Counted from the stretch's first letter, positions 50,618 through 60,775 are shown. The stretch is DNA of 64,000 bases from Methanobrevibacter_A acididurans (GCF_046197875.1 NZ_CP166991.1:992001-1056000), one strand, 5' to 3'. Program-made: numbers and translations. The notes: a model not told the origin generated them from the letters alone.

Positions 50618-51844
50618 TTATTGGATAATACCGAAACCTATTAATCTCCAACGTGCTCCAACTCTACGACTTAGTGCTAATCTGTCACCACTATCTGCAC
50701 ATACAGGGAGTTTTAAGTTTACGTGGAAATCATCACCGGAAACTTCATCTACTACTCCAATTGTAGTAGTTGTTCCACAATTTATCATTAATGGTTCATG
50801 TAATTTAATTGGGGAAACTTCTCTTTCTTCTTTAGTACCAACTACACGATCTAATAAGTTTGCTTTCATATTGAAGTTATGTAATACATCTGGTAAGGAA
50901 CCTTCTTTACCTGCAACAGAACCGGATAAAGTATCAGCTTTTGTTAATGATGGATCAAGTTTTGTAGCTACTCCTATTAATCCTCCAGGACCTACTTCTT
51001 CAACATGTTGTCCACCTACTTCTAAACCAACAATTTCACTTTTAAGATTAATCCATTTAGAATGTTTACCTTCACCGATATTGATTCCTGGGCGGATTTC
51101 AATAGTGTCTCCAACTTTAAGTTTTCCTTGAATGAGACTTCCACCTATAACTCCTCCACGAAGTTTTTTAGGAGGTGAACCTGGTTTGTTTATATCAAAT
51201 GATCTTGCTACATACATACGTGCAGGTTTTTCAATATCATGTTCTGGAGTTTTTATAACTTCACCCATAGCTTCAATTAATATATCCATATTTGCTCCTT
51301 GTTGAGCTGAAACTGGGATGATTGGTGCGTTTTCTGCACAGGTACCTTTTACAAATTCTTGTATTTCTTTATAACTTTCAATTGCTCTCTTTTTTGGGAC
51401 AATGTCTATCTTGTTTTGAACAACAACTACATCTTTTACTCCAATTACATCTAGAGCCATTAAGTGTTCTTTTGTTTGTGGTTGAGGACATTTTTCATTT
51501 GCAGCGATTACTAATACTGCACCATCCATTATAGCTGCACCAGATAACATGGTAGCCATAAGAGTTTCGTGTCCTGGAGCATCAACAAAAGATACTTGTC
51601 TTAAAAGTTCAGTTTCACTTCCACAATGCTCACAAGTTTTTTTAGTAGTATAACATAAAGGCTCGTCACATTTTGGACATTTTCTAAATTCTATATCTGC
51701 ATATCCTAATCGGATAGATATTCCTCTTTTAGTTTCTTCACTATGAGTGTCTGTCCATACTCCAGATAATGCTTTGGTAAGAGTTGTTTTACCATGGTCG
51801 ACATGACCCACTAAGCCTATGTTTACATCAGATTGTACTGTCAC
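50618..51844 (-). CDS. eif2g: Translation initiation factor 2 subunit gamma
   Basis: GTPase subunit of aIF2, which carries initiator Met-tRNA to the ribosome. 408 residues: P-loop GHVDHGKTTLTKAL, DAPGH, NKID, plus a zinc knuckle CPKCDEPLCYTTKKTCEHC. Start GTG 51844. It precedes the PIN nuclease and PPase genes; the neighbouring rps6e-infB block is separated by about 250 bases. Confidence 0.96.
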   Translation of the reverse strand: MTVQSDVNIGLVGHVDHGKTTLTKALSGVWTDTHSEETKRGISIRLGYADIEFRKCPKCDEPLCYTTKKTCEHCGSETELLRQVSFVDAPGHETLMATMLSGAAIMDGAVLVIAANEKCPQPQTKEHLMALDVIGVKDVVVVQNKIDIVPKKRAIESYKEIQEFVKGTCAENAPIIPVSAQQGANMDILIEAMGEVIKTPEHDIEKPARMYVARSFDINKPGSPPKKLRGGVIGGSLIQGKLKVGDTIEIRPGINIGEGKHSKWINLKSEIVGLEVGGQHVEEVGPGGLIGVATKLDPSLTKADTLSGSVAGKEGSLPDVLHNFNMKANLLDRVVGTKEEREVSPIKLHEPLMINCGTTTTIGVVDEVSGDDFHVNLKLPVCADSGDRLALSRRVGARWRLIGFGIIQ

Positions 51845-52100
51845 AGATTACACCTGCTAATTATTTTTTTTATTTAATTTTTTTATTTCGTATATAAGTG
51901 ATAAAAAAAGGAATTGTTTTAAAAAAAACTATTACCCTCTTTTTTTATAATCGTTAAAAATCTATTTATATATTTATTATTTTTTAAATTTATATTATTG
52001 TATAAATTATAATTATTATATTTAATTTAAATTCTTTTTAAGAGTTTTCATTAAATAAAATTAAAAATTTAATTGAAAAATAGTTAAAAAAATATTATAA

Positions 52101-52484
52101 CTATTCTTCAGCTTCTTCTTCAGGATTTAAGATTTCAGCTAATGATTTGCTACCATTTTTAGTAACAATAGTGTTAATTTGAACTATATCATCAGATATG
52201 ACGTTTCCTCTTAAAGTTTTTCGTCTTTTAACACCATTATTTTTTGGATTGTAACCTACTCCATTAGATAAGAGACTTCTAACTCTTCTTGGTCCAGAAA
52301 TATCACGTCTCATAGGGAAACCGTTTTTATCACTACCACCAGTGAGTTTAAGAGTGTATCCTTCTAATCCTATGACATTACCATCGAATTCTTCACCAAG
52401 AGATAAGCCTACAATTTGTTTAGCATCTTCAGCTTCAACTTGATAAGTTTCTGCTTTATCTGAAACAACTATTTTGAATGCCAA
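52101..52484 (-). CDS. rps6e: Ribosomal protein S6e
   Basis: 127 residues: FKIVVSDKAETYQVE, GLEGYTLKLTGGSDKNGFPMRRD (family signature), SGPRRVRSLLSNG, and an acidic C-terminus. It is the short archaeal form, lacking the eukaryotic kinase tail. Start TTG 52484 follows GGAGG. Confidence 0.95.
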   Translation of the reverse strand: MAFKIVVSDKAETYQVEAEDAKQIVGLSLGEEFDGNVIGLEGYTLKLTGGSDKNGFPMRRDISGPRRVRSLLSNGVGYNPKNNGVKRRKTLRGNVISDDIVQINTIVTKNGSKSLAEILNPEEEAEE

Positions 52485-52580
52485 ATAAATTCCTCCATTA
52501 TTTTTTTTAATTTTTAAAATGTTTAATAATTTTAGTAAAATGATTTTTCTAATATAAAATTAGAAAAATTATTGTTAAAT

Positions 52581-54368
52581 TTATTCAAATAAACCGAATT
52601 TACCCCATTCAAAATCATCTTTACGTTTAATACGTACAAATTCTTCTAAACAAGCTAATTCATCATCATTTAATTTATCCTTGAATTTTCTTTCAATAAC
52701 TTTAAAATGTTTTTCAGGAATATCCACGTATAAGCTATCTCCCTCTTCAAAGTCTTTACCTGCAATAGCATCATTAATTGCCATTGCAACTTGTTGACCA
52801 CGACTCATACTTGGTAAAGTTTCACCTTTATCTTCCATACTAGCTATTGAACCTACTTTATTACCATTTTCATCCATTAAAATATAACCGGGTTTTACAG
52901 TACCATTTAAAACTTCAATACCGCAAATAGCAGGTTTTGATTGTCTGAAAATAAGTTTAGGAAGAATCATAATTTTAGCTGGTTTTATTAAAGAATCAAG
53001 TAAATGTTTTTTAACAGCACTCTTTCTTTCTTCTAACCAATCATGATGATCTTCAGTTAATTTATAAATTACATTACCTTGGAATAATTTAAGAGATGTT
53101 TCTTCAAGTTCTCTTCTTGCTTTTGGATGAACATCAACATTAAAAGCAATAATTACCCCATGATCAGGATCTTCTTTTTGTGAGATAGATGCTTTAATAA
53201 CATCCTTTTTATTAACATCTCCAATATCTGCAGATCTAATTGGAATTTTTTCTTGATTAAGTATATTAACAACTGCTTCAAGTGAACCTAAAGTATCTGC
53301 TTTAACTAAAACACCATTTTCTTCAGTGTCTATAGTGATATCTTCAATTTCTTTTAGGATTTCTTTTTTAACATCTTCTTCATCATTAATAACACGTAAA
53401 GGTGAACCAGACACTACATCTTCTAAGTTAGGTGCTGCTATTTTAACTCCTGCTGCAGCGACAATTTCATCAACTTTTTGGAATCTTTTCTTAGAATCTC
53501 GCATTTCTTCTAAAGGATTTGGTTTAAGTATAGATCTAACATTAGTTGTTAATATCTCATTTTTAAGCATTAAAACTATTTCATCATTAGTTCTTAAAAC
53601 CCCATCATAAATGATAGTGTCAATTGTCATTCCTAATCCTGTTTCTTCTTTAACTTCAAGAACTGTACCTTTAGCAGGTGCATTTTCATGTATTTCTAAC
53701 TGTTGTGTTAAATATTCTTGAGCTAAACCTAAAAGCATTGCATTTAATTCTATTATTCCTTCACCAGTGCTTGCACTAACTGGAATTATTGATATTTGAC
53801 TTGCATAGGAGCTTATTCTATCAAATCTTTCTGATTGAAAACCTAATTTATGTAGTTCTCCAACAAGTTCATACAGTTTTTGATTAAGATCTTGTTGCAC
53901 ACTAGGTGCTTGTTCTTGAAATGATTGTGTGAATGAATTTCCCGGATGGGATTCCCAACCAAATATTTTATCAATTTTATTAGCTGCAACGACAAAAGGG
54001 GTTTTATACATTTTAAGGATATTTATTGCTTCAATAGTTTGAGGTTTAAAACCTTCATTTATATCCACTATAAGTATTGCTAAATCTGCTAAAGCTCCTC
54101 CACGTTTTCTTAGTGATGTGAATGCTGCATGTCCTGGAGTGTCTATGAAAAATAAACCTGGAATTGTATCTTTAATAGAGAGTTTTGATATGAAGTTTCC
54201 ACAAATATCTTTAATAGTACTTATAGGAATTTCTGTTGCTCCTATATGCTGTGTAATTCCACCAGCTTCTCTATCAGCCACAGTACTTCCTCTGATATAG
54301 TCTAGTAGTGTGGTTTTACCATGATCTACATGACCTAATACAGATATGATTGGTGATCTTATCTTCAT
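52581..54368 (-). CDS. infB: Translation initiation factor aIF5B (IF2 family)
   Basis: GTPase for ribosomal subunit joining. 595 residues: GHVDHGKTTLLDYIRG, switch II DTPGHAAF, NKIDKI, then domain II, domain III (GVLVKADTLGSLEAVVNIL) and C-terminal domain IV (GVEVLNGTVKPGYIL-like region). No intein, unlike some archaeal orthologues. Between rps6e and ndk, a conserved order. Confidence 0.96.
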   Translation of the reverse strand: MKIRSPIISVLGHVDHGKTTLLDYIRGSTVADREAGGITQHIGATEIPISTIKDICGNFISKLSIKDTIPGLFFIDTPGHAAFTSLRKRGGALADLAILIVDINEGFKPQTIEAINILKMYKTPFVVAANKIDKIFGWESHPGNSFTQSFQEQAPSVQQDLNQKLYELVGELHKLGFQSERFDRISSYASQISIIPVSASTGEGIIELNAMLLGLAQEYLTQQLEIHENAPAKGTVLEVKEETGLGMTIDTIIYDGVLRTNDEIVLMLKNEILTTNVRSILKPNPLEEMRDSKKRFQKVDEIVAAAGVKIAAPNLEDVVSGSPLRVINDEEDVKKEILKEIEDITIDTEENGVLVKADTLGSLEAVVNILNQEKIPIRSADIGDVNKKDVIKASISQKEDPDHGVIIAFNVDVHPKARRELEETSLKLFQGNVIYKLTEDHHDWLEERKSAVKKHLLDSLIKPAKIMILPKLIFRQSKPAICGIEVLNGTVKPGYILMDENGNKVGSIASMEDKGETLPSMSRGQQVAMAINDAIAGKDFEEGDSLYVDIPEKHFKVIERKFKDKLNDDELACLEEFVRIKRKDDFEWGKFGLFE

Positions 54369-54543
54369 TTTTACTCCACTCCTCTTTAATGTTATTTTTT
54401 TAATAGTTTCCTCATCAAAAAAAAAGTCTTTTCTTTTTTTCCGTAAAATTTTTTTTTTATTCTCTAAAAAATTAATTAATATGATTTATTAAATTTTTTT
54501 GAGTTTTTAATGATGTATGGGTTTGTATAATTAAAATATTAGA

Positions 54544-55002
54544 TTATAACTCTTCATAAATCCAAGTGTTATCTACCATATCATAATCTACTATTTCATC
54601 TTCATTAAAGAATAAACCAATTTCTCTTTCAGCAGATTCCGGTGCATCTGAAGCGTGGATTATGTTTCTTCCAGTTTGGATTCCATAATCTCCTCTGATG
54701 GTTCCGAGTTCTGCTTCTTGAGGATTAGTTGCGCCAACCATTTTTCTGATTAAGCTTATTGCATCGTCTCCTTCAATGACCATTGCAAGTACAGGGCCAC
54801 TAATGATGTAATCTACTAAATCATTAAAGAATGGTTTTTCACTGTGTTCTCCATAATGTTCTTTAGCTAAGTCTTCACTTATAGTCATTAGTTTTATTGC
54901 TTTTAATTGGAGACCTTTTTCTTCAAATCTTGTTAATATTTTACCCATTAAGCGTCTTGCGACTGCATCAGGCTTCATCATTACAAAGCTTTTTTCCATC
55001 AT
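54544..55002 (-). CDS. ndk: Nucleoside diphosphate kinase
   Basis: Balances NTP pools by phosphate transfer through an active-site His. 152 residues with MMKPDAV, GPVLAMVIEGDDA and NIIHASDAPESAEREI, where the His of IHASD is the phosphoacceptor. It overlaps the rpl24e stop by four bases (ATGA), so the two are coupled. Confidence 0.96.
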   Translation of the reverse strand: MMEKSFVMMKPDAVARRLMGKILTRFEEKGLQLKAIKLMTISEDLAKEHYGEHSEKPFFNDLVDYIISGPVLAMVIEGDDAISLIRKMVGATNPQEAELGTIRGDYGIQTGRNIIHASDAPESAEREIGLFFNEDEIVDYDMVDNTWIYEEL

Positions 55003-55160
55003 TCTTTAACCCATTTAACTTTTCTTGGAACTCTTCCAAGTTGTATCATATTTTTTTCACATTTACTACTACAAAAGAAATAGATGCTTCCATCTTTTTT
55101 AACGTACATTTTTCCAGTACCTTCTTCTATTTCTTTGTTACAGAATGAACAAGTTCTCAT
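54999..55160 (-). CDS. rpl24e: Ribosomal protein L24e
   Basis: 53-residue zinc-binding ribosomal protein: MRTCSFCNKEIEEGTGKMYV and FFCSSKCEKNMIQLGR, four Cys in two pairs, then PRKVKWVKE. The order L7Ae-S28e-L24e-Ndk is conserved across Methanobacteriales. Confidence 0.93.
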   Translation of the reverse strand: MRTCSFCNKEIEEGTGKMYVKKDGSIYFFCSSKCEKNMIQLGRVPRKVKWVKE

Positions 55161-55239
55161 GTTCTTACACCTTCTAAATATATTATAGATTAAGCAGTTA
55201 ATATTTTGAACCTTAAAATTAAATAAATTTTATTTAAAT

Positions 55240-55449
55240 TTATGGGGTTCTAATTTCTTTAGCTTCTCTAATTGTGTCGAGTAACATCAAAACATCTCCC
55301 TTACGTACAGGGCCCATGATGTTTCTTGTTAAAATTCTTCCTTTGTCTCTTCCATCGAGAATTCTGCATTTTACTTGCATGATTTCTCCAGTCATACCAG
55401 TTCTGTGTAAAACTTCTATGACTTCTGCTGGAACTCCTTCGTCATTCAT
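55240..55449 (-). CDS. rps28e: Ribosomal protein S28e
   Basis: 69 residues of the S1-like OB fold: PAEVIEVLHRTGMTGEIMQVKCRILDGRDKGR in parts, ending LMLLDTIREAKEI. The start follows GGAGGAT. Between L7Ae and L24e. Confidence 0.94.
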   Translation of the reverse strand: MNDEGVPAEVIEVLHRTGMTGEIMQVKCRILDGRDKGRILTRNIMGPVRKGDVLMLLDTIREAKEIRTP

Positions 55450-55495
55450 TTTTTTATCCTCCTGTTTATATTATACTGGAAAACAGAGAATGTGA

Positions 55496-55864
55496 TTATT
55501 CTTTGAGTTCAGCGACTTTTTCAACAATTTCGTTTACTAAATCTTCTGCTTCACCTGCATCTACAATACAAGCTGATGCGGTTCCAACGCTTAATCCTGC
55601 AGCTCCACCGACTTTTTCTTTAGTTGGTAAGTATGCGTAAGGAATTTCGTTTTCTTCTGCGAGTAATGGTAAATGTGCTACAATTTCAGCAGGATCTACA
55701 TCTTCAGCGATAACGACAAGTTTTGCGTCACCTCTTTCAATAAATTTAGTTACTTCGTTAGTTCCTTTTGCTACCTTTCCGGTATTTTTTGCTGATTCTA
55801 AAGCTTCTTCGGTTTTTTGAGCTATTTCTTCTGGGGTGTCAAATTTTACATAAATGTTTGCCAT
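55496..55864 (-). CDS. rpl7ae: Ribosomal protein L7Ae
   Basis: 122 residues; binds K-turns in 23S rRNA, box C/D and H/ACA guide RNAs and RNase P. Recognised by AKGTNEVTKFIERGDAKLVVIAEDVDP and YLPTKEKVGGAAGLSVGTASACIV. First gene of the operon L7Ae-S28e-L24e-Ndk; a GGAGGT site precedes the ATG, and a small hairpin lies in its leader (55900-55918). Confidence 0.95.
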   Translation of the reverse strand: MANIYVKFDTPEEIAQKTEEALESAKNTGKVAKGTNEVTKFIERGDAKLVVIAEDVDPAEIVAHLPLLAEENEIPYAYLPTKEKVGGAAGLSVGTASACIVDAGEAEDLVNEIVEKVAELKE

Positions 55865-56328
55865 ATTAATTTACCTCCTTTTTCATCTGGCGTGAATTTT
55901 TTGCCATCCATCGGCAAATTATTATAACTGCACAGTTTTAAAATAAGTATTTTTTCTGTGGTTATAATAATCAAAACAGTGACTTTTTTAATATTTTATT
56001 AAATTGTCACAAATATTTAGTTTTAATCTATAACTCATGAAATTATATTCATATCACTAAATAATATAAACCATTAATTTATTTTTTTGTTTATATATTT
56101 TCAATGAATATTATTAGTAAAAATTAGCTAATAATATATTTTCTAAAATTTAGGATTTATGAAATAAATTCTAGAGAACTAGACAATATTAAATTTAGTT
56201 GTTATACCTTATATACTTAACTCTTTAAGGATTATAAAATATTTAAAAAAAGAGTGAATAAATTTTTTAATAATCCTTATATTATGTATTATATAGGATT
56301 ATTTAAATTTTTTCATTAAATTTTGAAA
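55865..56328. other. Intergenic region with L7Ae leader and a long inverted repeat
   Basis: About 460 AT-rich bases. Near the L7Ae end a 6-bp hairpin (55900-55918) stands out by its G+C. At the other end AAGGATTAT (56227-56235) and ATAATCCTT (56270-56278) are exact inverted copies around an A6/T6 core, possibly a terminator for the membrane-protein gene. No ORF is supported. Confidence 0.45.
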
Positions 56329-56796
56329 TTATGAACTTTCTGGGGATTGAACTCTTCCAGGAAATTCAAAATTAAAGAAGTATTCTGCTAATTTAATGCT
56401 TAAAGGCATTACTAATGCAGTTACTAATAAGTATGCAACAACCCATCTAAACGGCCATCCAAAAATTAGTATACTTAATGGCATTCCACCAAATACATAA
56501 GCTAATATAAAAGGCATTATAAATGATTCACATAAACTTATGAAGAAAGCCACAGGATTCCATAACTTACCATGTGGAGGGAATGTGAAAAAGTGTTGCG
56601 CAAGTCTTAAACTTACAGGAATAACTACTAAGTTAACTGTAAAATAAGCTATTATCCATCTGATTACCCATTGGCTGAAAAGTGTATATAAACTCATATT
56701 ACCAAAAGGGACTGCTACTATAAGAGGCATTAAAAGTGACATAAATAAACTTATGAAAAATGCCATAGGGTTCCATATTCTATTTTTTATACTCAT
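56329..56796 (-). CDS. Membrane protein with internal duplication (DUF2798-like)
   Basis: 155 residues in two halves of about 70 with four membrane helices in all. Corresponding segments: WNPMAFFISLFMSLLMP / WNPVAFFISLCESFIMP, FGNMSLYTLFSQW / FGGMPLSILIFGW, and PVSLRLAQHFFTF / PLSIKLAEYFFNF. The motif recalls DUF2798, whose members carry one such unit; here it is fused in tandem. Alone between histone and L7Ae genes. Function unknown. Confidence 0.7.
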   Translation of the reverse strand: MSIKNRIWNPMAFFISLFMSLLMPLIVAVPFGNMSLYTLFSQWVIRWIIAYFTVNLVVIPVSLRLAQHFFTFPPHGKLWNPVAFFISLCESFIMPFILAYVFGGMPLSILIFGWPFRWVVAYLLVTALVMPLSIKLAEYFFNFEFPGRVQSPESS

Positions 56797-57160
56797 AACA
56801 TATATTTTCCAATTATTATCTGTATTATCTTACAGCATTATTACCTAAATATGATAAAAATTAATAATGATTAAATTAAAATTAAAAGAAATTATTTTAA
56901 ATAAAATATTGAATTTTTATTATAAAAAATTAGGGTAATGATCTATTATTTATTAGAAATTAAAATAAATCTAAATGATATACATAATTAATTATGTTTT
57001 CAGATATTATATACTTTATGGTTATATGATGAAAAAGAGAGAGTATAAATTTGATTAAAAATTTTTATTAAAAAAAGAATATTAAAGATTTTAAAGTAAA
57101 AGTTGGAAGGAAAAATGAAAATATAATTAAATCTTCATTAATCCTAAATATTAAATAAAC
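56797..57160. other. Intergenic AT-rich region, no gene seen
   Basis: About 360 bases between the histone stop and the duplicated membrane protein start, both minus strand. It contains several TATA-like runs but no repeat or RNA signature that I could support. Confidence 0.4.
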
Positions 57161-57367
57161 TTAGCAAGTTTTAGTTGCTAATTTAATATCTTCAGCTTTT
57201 ACAGTTTTTCTACCAGCGTGGCGAGCATATCCAACAGCTTTTTGAGAGATACCTTCTCCACATTCTTCGATTACTTCAGCTAATGCAATTTTTGCATCAT
57301 CAGATACTCTTTCAGCACCAGCTTTTTTTAAAATTCTGCCTATTGGGGCAATTGGTAATTCACTCAT
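57161..57367 (-). CDS. Archaeal histone (HMf family)
   Basis: 68-residue histone-fold protein: SELPIAPIGRILKKAGAERVS is the typical start, followed by AEVIEECGEGISQKAVGYARHAGRKTVKAEDIKLA. No tail. Compacts DNA as tetramers or longer hypernucleosomes. Start ATG 57367 with GAGGTG upstream; a GTG nine bases earlier lies within that site. A single-gene unit. Confidence 0.95.
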   Translation of the reverse strand: MSELPIAPIGRILKKAGAERVSDDAKIALAEVIEECGEGISQKAVGYARHAGRKTVKAEDIKLATKTC

Positions 57368-57529
57368 ATTTTTCACCTCATTTTTAGTAATAAATATAAT
57401 AATTTCTTATATATAAATATATCGAAAAAATAGGGCTTAAGAGTAAATATTCTAGCTAAAAAATATTTAAAATTATTATAAAGATACAATTAATTAAAAA
57501 AAATAGAAAAAATAAAGGAAAATAGAAAA

Positions 57530-58729
57530 TTACTTATTAAGTAAAAGTTCTTTAATTTTATTTAAATCTGCACTAACTTCCTTAGGTTTAGTACAAGCAT
57601 TAATAGCAGTATTAGGATCTTTAAGTAAATGTCCAGTGACAATACATACTACTTTTTCACCTTTATCAATTTCACCTTCATTAACTAAACGTTTAACCCC
57701 AGCAATACTTGCAGCACTAGCAGGTTCAACACCAACCCCTTCTTTACGTGCCAGTTCTAATTGAGCTGCTAAAATTTCATCATCAGAAACAGTTTGAGCA
57801 AATCCATTACTATCATATATTGCATGTAAAGCTTTAATACTACTTACAGGTGCACCAATACGTATAGCAGTAGCAACAGTTTCAGGATTTTCAACTGGAG
57901 TCATTTTCATAGTATGTTGATTGAAAGCATTAACTATTGGACATGCTCCTTCTGCTTGGATTCCTGTCATCATAGGTAAATCATCAATAAAACCAGCTTC
58001 ATGGAATTCTGATACACCTTTCCATATAGCTGAAATATTACCTGCATTACCAACAGGTAAAACAATACGATCAGGAGATTCCCAACCAAGATGATCTACA
58101 ACTTCATAACCTATAGTTTTTTGTCCTTCTAATCTGTATGGGTTAATACTATTTAATAAGTATAAATATTTTTCTTCAGCTAATTGTGTCATAGCTTTTA
58201 ATGCTTCATCAAAGTTTCCATCTATACTTACTACTTCTGCACCATGGAACATTGCTTGAGCTAATTTACCAAGAGCAACTTTACCTGAAGGTAAGAATAC
58301 AATACAACGTTTTCCAGCACGAGCAGCATAAGCTGAAAGAGATGCTGAGGTATTACCAGTACTTGCACATCCAACAGTATCAACACCAAGTTCCATTGCT
58401 TTAGTCATACCGAGAGTCATTCCACGATCTTTAAAACTTCCAGTAGGATTAGAACCTTCAACTTTAACATATAAATCTATACCTAATTCTTCACCTAAAG
58501 TAGGGCATGGGACAAAAGGTGTTCCCCCTTCATCAAGAGAAACTTTTTTATCAGCATCAACAGGTAAAAATTCTTTATATTTCCATAAATTATCTCTTCT
58601 ACCTTCAAATGTTTCTTTTGGAATATCATAATCTTCTGTTACAACTTCTAAGATTGAACCACATTTTTTACAATTGTAGATGATTTCATCATCATCATAT
58701 TCTTCTCCACAGGATACACATCTTATCAT
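57530..58729 (-). CDS. thrC: Threonine synthase
   Basis: PLP enzyme converting phosphohomoserine to threonine. 399 residues; an N-terminal zinc ribbon (Cys4, Cys7, Cys20, Cys23) is typical of the archaeal form. Lys100 in PTGSFKDRG holds PLP, and LPVGNAGNISA is the phosphate-binding loop. Start ATG 58729 follows GTGAT. Confidence 0.95.
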   Translation of the reverse strand: MIRCVSCGEEYDDDEIIYNCKKCGSILEVVTEDYDIPKETFEGRRDNLWKYKEFLPVDADKKVSLDEGGTPFVPCPTLGEELGIDLYVKVEGSNPTGSFKDRGMTLGMTKAMELGVDTVGCASTGNTSASLSAYAARAGKRCIVFLPSGKVALGKLAQAMFHGAEVVSIDGNFDEALKAMTQLAEEKYLYLLNSINPYRLEGQKTIGYEVVDHLGWESPDRIVLPVGNAGNISAIWKGVSEFHEAGFIDDLPMMTGIQAEGACPIVNAFNQHTMKMTPVENPETVATAIRIGAPVSSIKALHAIYDSNGFAQTVSDDEILAAQLELARKEGVGVEPASAASIAGVKRLVNEGEIDKGEKVVCIVTGHLLKDPNTAINACTKPKEVSADLNKIKELLLNK

Positions 58730-58949
58730 TTTTTATCACTTTCAAAATATTTTTTTTGTAAGATTTTATTAAATAAAATTAATAATACTTCATTTTTTAT
58801 TTCATTTTTTCATAATATAAAAAACTATTCAAAATTTAAAAAAAATTTTTTATTATGATATTTTTAAGCTTAAAGATTTAATAAAAGTTGAAAATAAGTA
58901 TTTGAAATTAAAAGAAAAATAAAAAAATAAATTATTAGAGATTTATTTT

Positions 58950-59660
58950 TTATACAGATCCAAAGAAATATTTAAAAATTGTGAAAGCTAAAGGTTTAGT
59001 GATATTAGCTTCAACAAATGCTGCAATCATTAAAAGCACTACTGCAACAATAAGTAAAATTATAGATTGTTTAAACATTTTACCATTTTTTCTCCAAGAC
59101 ATTTTAAGTGTTTCTTTTAATGTAATTTTATCTTGGTTGTATACTGGATCAAATATTTCAGTATAAGTATAATCTGGAGATATTAAATTAATTAAGAATT
59201 TTATAATAAATGCTAACATTACAAATCCACCAGAACTTGCTATAACTAATGCAGGAATTTCAAATATTCCATGAGGGAGTATAAGTAATAAATATAATAT
59301 TATTTGGTTATGTGCATTGTATATTGCAGCATAAAATCCTATTAGTAATGCATTTACAATTATAGCTAATATTCCAAATACACCCATTAGTAATGATCCC
59401 ACATATATTGTTAATGTAGCTATTACATTATTGTAGTATAAACTATGAGTAGTTAATGTTACTTGTCCTGAACTAATTCTTTGTTGGAAAGTTTGAACTA
59501 CTGGATTCATCAATGTTTGTAAGTTTGCTGCAAAGAAAAACCCTATAAGTGCTGTGATTATAAATATTGCAGCTATTATTAAAATTATATATTTATTTTC
59601 AGTGAATGCCGCTTTTACTTCTCTTCCAATTATTTTTAGATAATTTTTTATATTTGTCAT
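58950..59660 (-). CDS. SpoIIM/DUF95-like membrane protein
   Basis: 236 residues with five or six membrane helices. The conserved signature is LLILPHGIFEIPALVIASSGG, the hallmark of the stage II sporulation protein M family, present in many archaea that do not sporulate. It is 23 bases after trpS on the same strand and may be cotranscribed. Its role in archaea is unknown; effects on membrane or division are suggested only by homology. Confidence 0.8.
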   Translation of the reverse strand: MTNIKNYLKIIGREVKAAFTENKYIILIIAAIFIITALIGFFFAANLQTLMNPVVQTFQQRISSGQVTLTTHSLYYNNVIATLTIYVGSLLMGVFGILAIIVNALLIGFYAAIYNAHNQIILYLLLILPHGIFEIPALVIASSGGFVMLAFIIKFLINLISPDYTYTEIFDPVYNQDKITLKETLKMSWRKNGKMFKQSIILLIVAVVLLMIAAFVEANITKPLAFTIFKYFFGSV

Positions 59661-59683
59661 TATATTAAAAACCTTTATTATTT

Positions 59684-60775
59684 TTAGAATAGTGTTTTAG
59701 CTATTTCTTTTGCTTCTGGTTGTTTTTCATGTAAGTCTTCAAAGAATTCTTTCATTAATTGACTGGTTCTTGCTTTACAAGCTCCACAAAGTAATGTTCC
59801 ATTTTTACAATCTTCATGGATTTTATTTAATTCCTTATCAGAATCAATGAGGTGGTATACTAACATTTCATAAATTACACATTCATCTGGTTTTCCACCT
59901 AATTCTTTTTGTTCTTGTAAACTTTCTCTTCCACCTGTTTTTGCTGTTTTTACTTTCTTTTCAGCCTGTTTTGGTGTATCATTTAAATATATTGCAGTTT
60001 TTGGTTTACTACTTGACATTTTTCCACCAGTTAATCCTGTGAGGAATCTGTGGTATGTGCTTGCTGGTGGTTTGAATTTGTATTCTTCATTCATTTTATC
60101 CGCAATATCACGTGTTAATCTAATATGAGGGTCTTGATCAACACCTACAGGTACAACGACTTGTTTTGGCCCTCCATTTTCAGGTATTTGTGGGAGTAAT
60201 ATGTCTGCTACTTGTGTTAGTGGTGCATATAAATGTGCTAAATTTGTGGATTGTGTGAATCCATAAATTGCTTTCATTTCATTGAAATTGGATCTTTTAC
60301 TGATTTTGAATGTTAAATCTTTTAATAAGTTATTTTGTGATTGTAAATAAACATTTATTTTTTCATTAGTTAAGTCCAATCCTAATGCTATATAATTTGT
60401 TAAGTATTCGTTTATTGCTATGTCTTTTGCTTTTTCTAAACTTATTCCTCTTGCTGCATATGATTCCATATCTGCAATAGGTAATGATAATGTTGCACCT
60501 TTATCCGCATACCATTTTAATTGGTCCAATACCATTTTGTGTCCTATATGCATTTGTCCACTTGGCATCATTCCAGTCACTACTGCAAATTCTTTTTTTT
60601 GGTTTGCTAATGGTATTATTTTATCATAGTCTCTGTGTCCGAATATTACTCCTCTTCTCATTAATCTTGAGGGTTCATTTATTTTTCCTATAATATCTTG
60701 GAATTTTTTTATTCCGAATTGGTTTACAAGTTTATCATAATCTACTTGTGATGATGCCCATGGGTCTATTAACAT
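59684..60775 (-). CDS. trpS: Tryptophanyl-tRNA synthetase
   Basis: Class I synthetase of 363 residues. HIGH-like motif in GQMHIGHKM, and KMSKS-like motif GGKMSSSKP. N-terminal LIDPWASSQVDYDKL is the archaeal/eukaryotic type. Start ATG 60775 has GGAGGT nine bases upstream; the longer form would overlap endA. Directly downstream of endA. Confidence 0.93.
   Translation of the reverse strand: MLIDPWASSQVDYDKLVNQFGIKKFQDIIGKINEPSRLMRRGVIFGHRDYDKIIPLANQKKEFAVVTGMMPSGQMHIGHKMVLDQLKWYADKGATLSLPIADMESYAARGISLEKAKDIAINEYLTNYIALGLDLTNEKINVYLQSQNNLLKDLTFKISKRSNFNEMKAIYGFTQSTNLAHLYAPLTQVADILLPQIPENGGPKQVVVPVGVDQDPHIRLTRDIADKMNEEYKFKPPASTYHRFLTGLTGGKMSSSKPKTAIYLNDTPKQAEKKVKTAKTGGRESLQEQKELGGKPDECVIYEMLVYHLIDSDKELNKIHEDCKNGTLLCGACKARTSQLMKEFFEDLHEKQPEAKEIAKTLF

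Noticed and set aside
50529..50651. Long N-terminal extension of the PIN nuclease, overlapping aIF2-gamma
   Set aside because: The extension is out of frame with the real start (ATG 50572, GAGGT), and lacks the catalytic Asp.
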